Below are positions 2,727 to 5,340 of a stretch of 5,340 nt of DNA, piece by piece; the first letter of the stretch is position 1, and every line of letters begins with the position of its first letter. The translations under genes and the position numbers were made by a program. The stretch is from positions 1 through 5,340 of the forward strand of contig JBCDGZ010000252.1 of assembly GCA_038750655.1 (NCBI GenBank), given 5' to 3'. Below the pieces are notes generated by a model. The model saw nothing but the letters and a program-made list of their open reading frames with translations, was not told the origin of the DNA and made no database searches. This DNA is from JBCDGZ01 sp038750655. GTDB taxonomy: Bacteria; Bacteroidota; Bacteroidia; Chitinophagales; Saprospiraceae.

Positions 2727-5340
2727 ATGTCTAATGGAAAAAGCGATCATATCCACTCCGCCTTTGTTAAAGGTTGTTGTATAGTTTGGGCGTCGTGGGT
2801 CATTATTGAATACCTGGCCCATCACAGCTACTTGACTCAGGCTATCGTACAGATGCCCTACTGGCGGCTTCTGCTTGCATTGCTTGTATTGATCGCCTTA
2901 GAAACGACCTATTTCTATAAGTTCAAACCGGCAACGGCTACCCAAAAGTATTCCTTCACGATCCGAGGCATAGGGATTTTCTTAATCTTCCAAGCCCTAA
3001 GTCTTTTCATTTTAGCGGCCTTTACGGTTAAATCCGGCCTGGCTGACCTCAGTTGGTCGCTCCGGCTAGGTTATTTCATGGTTTTTAGCAATCTGCAACT
3101 GGCGGCCGTTTTACTGGTGGTACTCTGGGCCTATGCCCTCGGGCAGGTGCTTTTGAAGAGATTATCAGCTGATTATTCCAGTAGTTTTTACGTATTGGCT
3201 ATTGGATTGGGCTTTAGCATTTTGGGCGTAGGCTTGACCATCCTGGGATTGCTGCAGGCCCTAAAGCCACTGCTGATTTGGTCCTTGCTAGCTGGGGTGT
3301 TGATCTGGCAGTACAAAGCTTGTTTGGCGTTTTTGCACTTGTTATGGATTAAACCCTATCGCTTGGTGTTGGCCCGTTGGTGGACGCTACCCTTGATCTC
3401 TTTATTGCTGATCGTTGTAGCCATCAACTGGATCGGAGCCATCAAACCCTTTCCAATCGGCTACGATGGGACGACCATTTATCTGAACACGGCCCAACTC
3501 ATTAGTGACTATCAGGCTTTACCGGCCGGGGGGCAGGCCTTCAACTGGTCGGTCGTCATGAGCCTGGGGAGCTTGCTGTTCAAGAGTGTCACCGTATCCA
3601 TTTTGCTGTCGCACCTCATGGGTATCCTCTGTCTTGTTGCCCTGTTTCAGTTGGGAAGAATATGGCTCCAACCTTCTTACGCCCTGATGGCGGCGCTTTG
3701 CGCGTATATCGCTCCTTATTTCAGCTTTCATAGTGTAATTGATGAAAAAGTTGATCTGGCTTTTTTATTCATCGCCTTGTGTAGCTTGCTGCTGATTATT
3801 GTGCCCTGGGTGCAGCCCAGGGAGGGCAGGGGGGAGGCGACTGCGCGCTGGCTAATGGCTGGCTGGCTCTGTGGCTTTGCCTTCGGGATCAAGTATACCG
3901 CGCTGTTTTTGGTGATTGCCTTACTGGGAATGTTGTGGTACAAATCAGGGCGGCGGCAAGCCTTGGGCGCCTATTTCCTCCTCTCCATCGGCGTGCTCTT
4001 CCTCCTGCGTATCCATCAATTTGGCCATATCGACATCGAATCGTCCGTCGCCAACACCATTGGTTGGACCTTAGGCGGCAGTGGCCTCGGCTGGCTGCTG
4101 CTGAGCTATCGCAATGACTTAACTCAACTTAAAAAAATAGGCGTACTGATCGCAGGCTTTCTGGGCATGTTCGTCCTGGCCTACTCACCCTGGGCCACCA
4201 AGCACCTCTCCGAAAACCAAGCGTTCAGCCTACAATCCATCATTCAGGGTCGCCCCGGCACCCCCGCCATCGATATACCACCGCAGTACCTGTCTGCCCC
4301 ACCCACCGGCCATCGCAACACCCGCCCGCGCCCCAAGACCAAAACCTTAGCCAAAGAAACACCCCCCGCACCCCTGTTAACCACCTCCCAAGAGCCCCCT
4401 CCCGCCGAAGGGGAACAGCTAAGCGCCAGAAAACAGACCATCCGAGAAGAAGTCGGGCGCTATTTGGGCTACGAAGCCCGCCTCTGGCAATACCTCTCTC
4501 TGCCCTACGATCTGACCATGAACACCAATGTCACCATGCGGCGCTACCAGGACATTGGTTTTCTCTTCCTCCTACTTCTGCCGCTGCTATTGCTCGCCGG
4601 TGAGCATCGCCGGCGAACGCTGCGGAATCTGGGCTTAGGTCTGCTGCTGCTGCTGGGCCTTGGACTGAGCTACCATTCCGTCTATGCCCCTGCGGGGCTG
4701 TCCCTGCATTGGGCCGACGTCGTCGATAATCGGGCGAGCTTTTTTGTGGCTCACCCCGGCGGGGCAGAGTCCTTCTTTTTTGAAGCCTACATGGCTCTAC
4801 TTCGGCCCTTGATCGGGTGGAGTCAACAGCTGGAAGGCCTCTATCGCTGGGGAGAGGGCTTGTCGTTCATCCCGCTGCTCGCCCTGCTTTTACTGCTCAT
4901 CGGCCTGGTGTACGCGCTAGCCGCCCATCGGCTTCGACAGCTGCCCGAGGGCTTAAAAATCTTGCTGGCTTTTCTGCTGTTGTACGGCTTCAACTGGTGG
5001 ATTTTTGGCAACGGAATCGTGTGGTATGCCTTTCCCTTTTGGGCCATTTTACCCATCGTATTACTCTATTTTTTCCAACGACCAGAGCAGTTATTGGGAA
5101 AAGCCAATCGATCCTTCGTCAACCGTTTCTTTGGCGTCGTTTTTGGACTGTATTTAGCGTTTAATGGAGCCCTGTATTTCACCAATCCTTATTCCTCCGC
5201 CCCCATTCAGGCATTGTTCAAGTGGCAGTTTGTCGAATATGCCAGCAACCCGGCTTACAATAAGGACCAGACCATCGCTCGTTATAATCCGACTTTCCCA
5301 GAGGTTATTCGGACATTGAATGCCGACCAATCGGAGAAAA
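2727..5340 (+). CDS. Large polytopic membrane protein, probable GT-C (GT39-like) glycosyltransferase, C-terminus beyond the window
   Basis: One frame runs from ATG 2727 to the right edge with no stop: 871 codons plus one base. The preceding in-frame stop is TAA at 2697, and no other in-frame ATG lies between. I count about 18-20 hydrophobic segments, for example near residues 14-30, 46-62, 80-100, 114-140, 153-176, 221-236, 316-334, 342-362, 375-404, 412-428, 470-487, 610-625, 634-650, 714-733, 743-783 and 802-818. GT-C-like traits are the loop GYDGTTIYLN (245-254) after a membrane segment, with Asp247 a candidate acidic catalytic residue; IDEKVD (338-343); and GFAFGIKYTALFL (383-395). Such enzymes move sugars from lipid-linked donors on the outer face of the inner membrane. 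Residues 507-600 form a hydrophilic, proline-rich loop. The acceptor and donor are unknown. Alternatives are an O-antigen ligase or polymerase, or an uncharacterised membrane family. The frame is certain; the function is moderately supported. Confidence 0.8.
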   Translation, partial: MSNGKSDHIHSAFVKGCCIVWASWVIIEYLAHHSYLTQAIVQMPYWRLLLALLVLIALETTYFYKFKPATATQKYSFTIRGIGIFLIFQALSLFILAAFTVKSGLADLSWSLRLGYFMVFSNLQLAAVLLVVLWAYALGQVLLKRLSADYSSSFYVLAIGLGFSILGVGLTILGLLQALKPLLIWSLLAGVLIWQYKACLAFLHLLWIKPYRLVLARWWTLPLISLLLIVVAINWIGAIKPFPIGYDGTTIYLNTAQLISDYQALPAGGQAFNWSVVMSLGSLLFKSVTVSILLSHLMGILCLVALFQLGRIWLQPSYALMAALCAYIAPYFSFHSVIDEKVDLAFLFIALCSLLLIIVPWVQPREGRGEATARWLMAGWLCGFAFGIKYTALFLVIALLGMLWYKSGRRQALGAYFLLSIGVLFLLRIHQFGHIDIESSVANTIGWTLGGSGLGWLLLSYRNDLTQLKKIGVLIAGFLGMFVLAYSPWATKHLSENQAFSLQSIIQGRPGTPAIDIPPQYLSAPPTGHRNTRPRPKTKTLAKETPPAPLLTTSQEPPPAEGEQLSARKQTIREEVGRYLGYEARLWQYLSLPYDLTMNTNVTMRRYQDIGFLFLLLLPLLLLAGEHRRRTLRNLGLGLLLLLGLGLSYHSVYAPAGLSLHWADVVDNRASFFVAHPGGAESFFFEAYMALLRPLIGWSQQLEGLYRWGEGLSFIPLLALLLLLIGLVYALAAHRLRQLPEGLKILLAFLLLYGFNWWIFGNGIVWYAFPFWAILPIVLLYFFQRPEQLLGKANRSFVNRFFGVVFGLYLAFNGALYFTNPYSSAPIQALFKWQFVEYASNPAYNKDQTIARYNPTFPEVIRTLNADQSEK

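Noticed and set aside
3519..5164. Short frames on both strands between 3519 and 5164
   Set aside because: All fall inside the continuous membrane-protein frame that starts at 2727; their composition is what out-of-frame readings of a leucine-rich gene give.

Overview
The window looks like chromosomal DNA from a member of the Bacteroidota, possibly of the Saprospiraceae/Lewinella type; the family-level guess is inference only. Three things support the phylum. Genes start without Shine-Dalgarno sequences. Several upstream regions carry the Bacteroidota sigma-A pattern TTG-N18-20-TAnnTTTG. The YebC protein begins with an N-terminus (MGRAFEYRKARKMKRW) of the kind I associate with this phylum. There are few genes, they are well spaced, and none is obviously mobile.

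Layout. Positions 1-54 (minus) hold the first 18 codons of a gene that leaves the window and starts with a likely signal peptide. Its upstream region (55-268) has a well-matched promoter, a perfect 16-bp palindrome over the expected transcription start, and a stem-loop in the predicted leader. Positions 269-952 (minus) encode a complete family-1 uracil-DNA glycosylase (Ung). Positions 953-1171 are a divergent control region with promoters for ung (minus) and for a tRNA gene (plus). Positions 1172-1626 are a tRNA-Arg(UCU) gene split inside its anticodon by a 381-nt group I intron, followed by a strong intrinsic terminator. Positions 1679-1969 are AT-rich and non-coding. Positions 1970-2677 encode a YebC/PmpR/TACO1-family protein. 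From 2727 to the right edge runs one open frame of at least 871 codons, a very hydrophobic protein resembling a GT-C (GT39-like) membrane glycosyltransferase with a proline-rich loop.

The most notable element is the interrupted tRNA. Both exons fold into a normal tRNA only after removal of 1207-1587. The intron has the conserved P, Q, R and S segments, and helices P1, P2, P3, P4, P5, P7, P8, P9 and a P10 that fixes both splice sites. Its P4/P7 core and its insertion point (between bases 34 and 35) resemble the cyanobacterial tRNA-Leu(UAA) intron, but here it sits in an arginine tRNA of a different phylum. It has an enlarged P6 region without an endonuclease gene, and in that region an 11-bp copy of its own 3' exon. 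The genes do not form one pathway: they cover DNA repair, decoding of AGA codons, translation support or regulation, and cell-surface glycan assembly.
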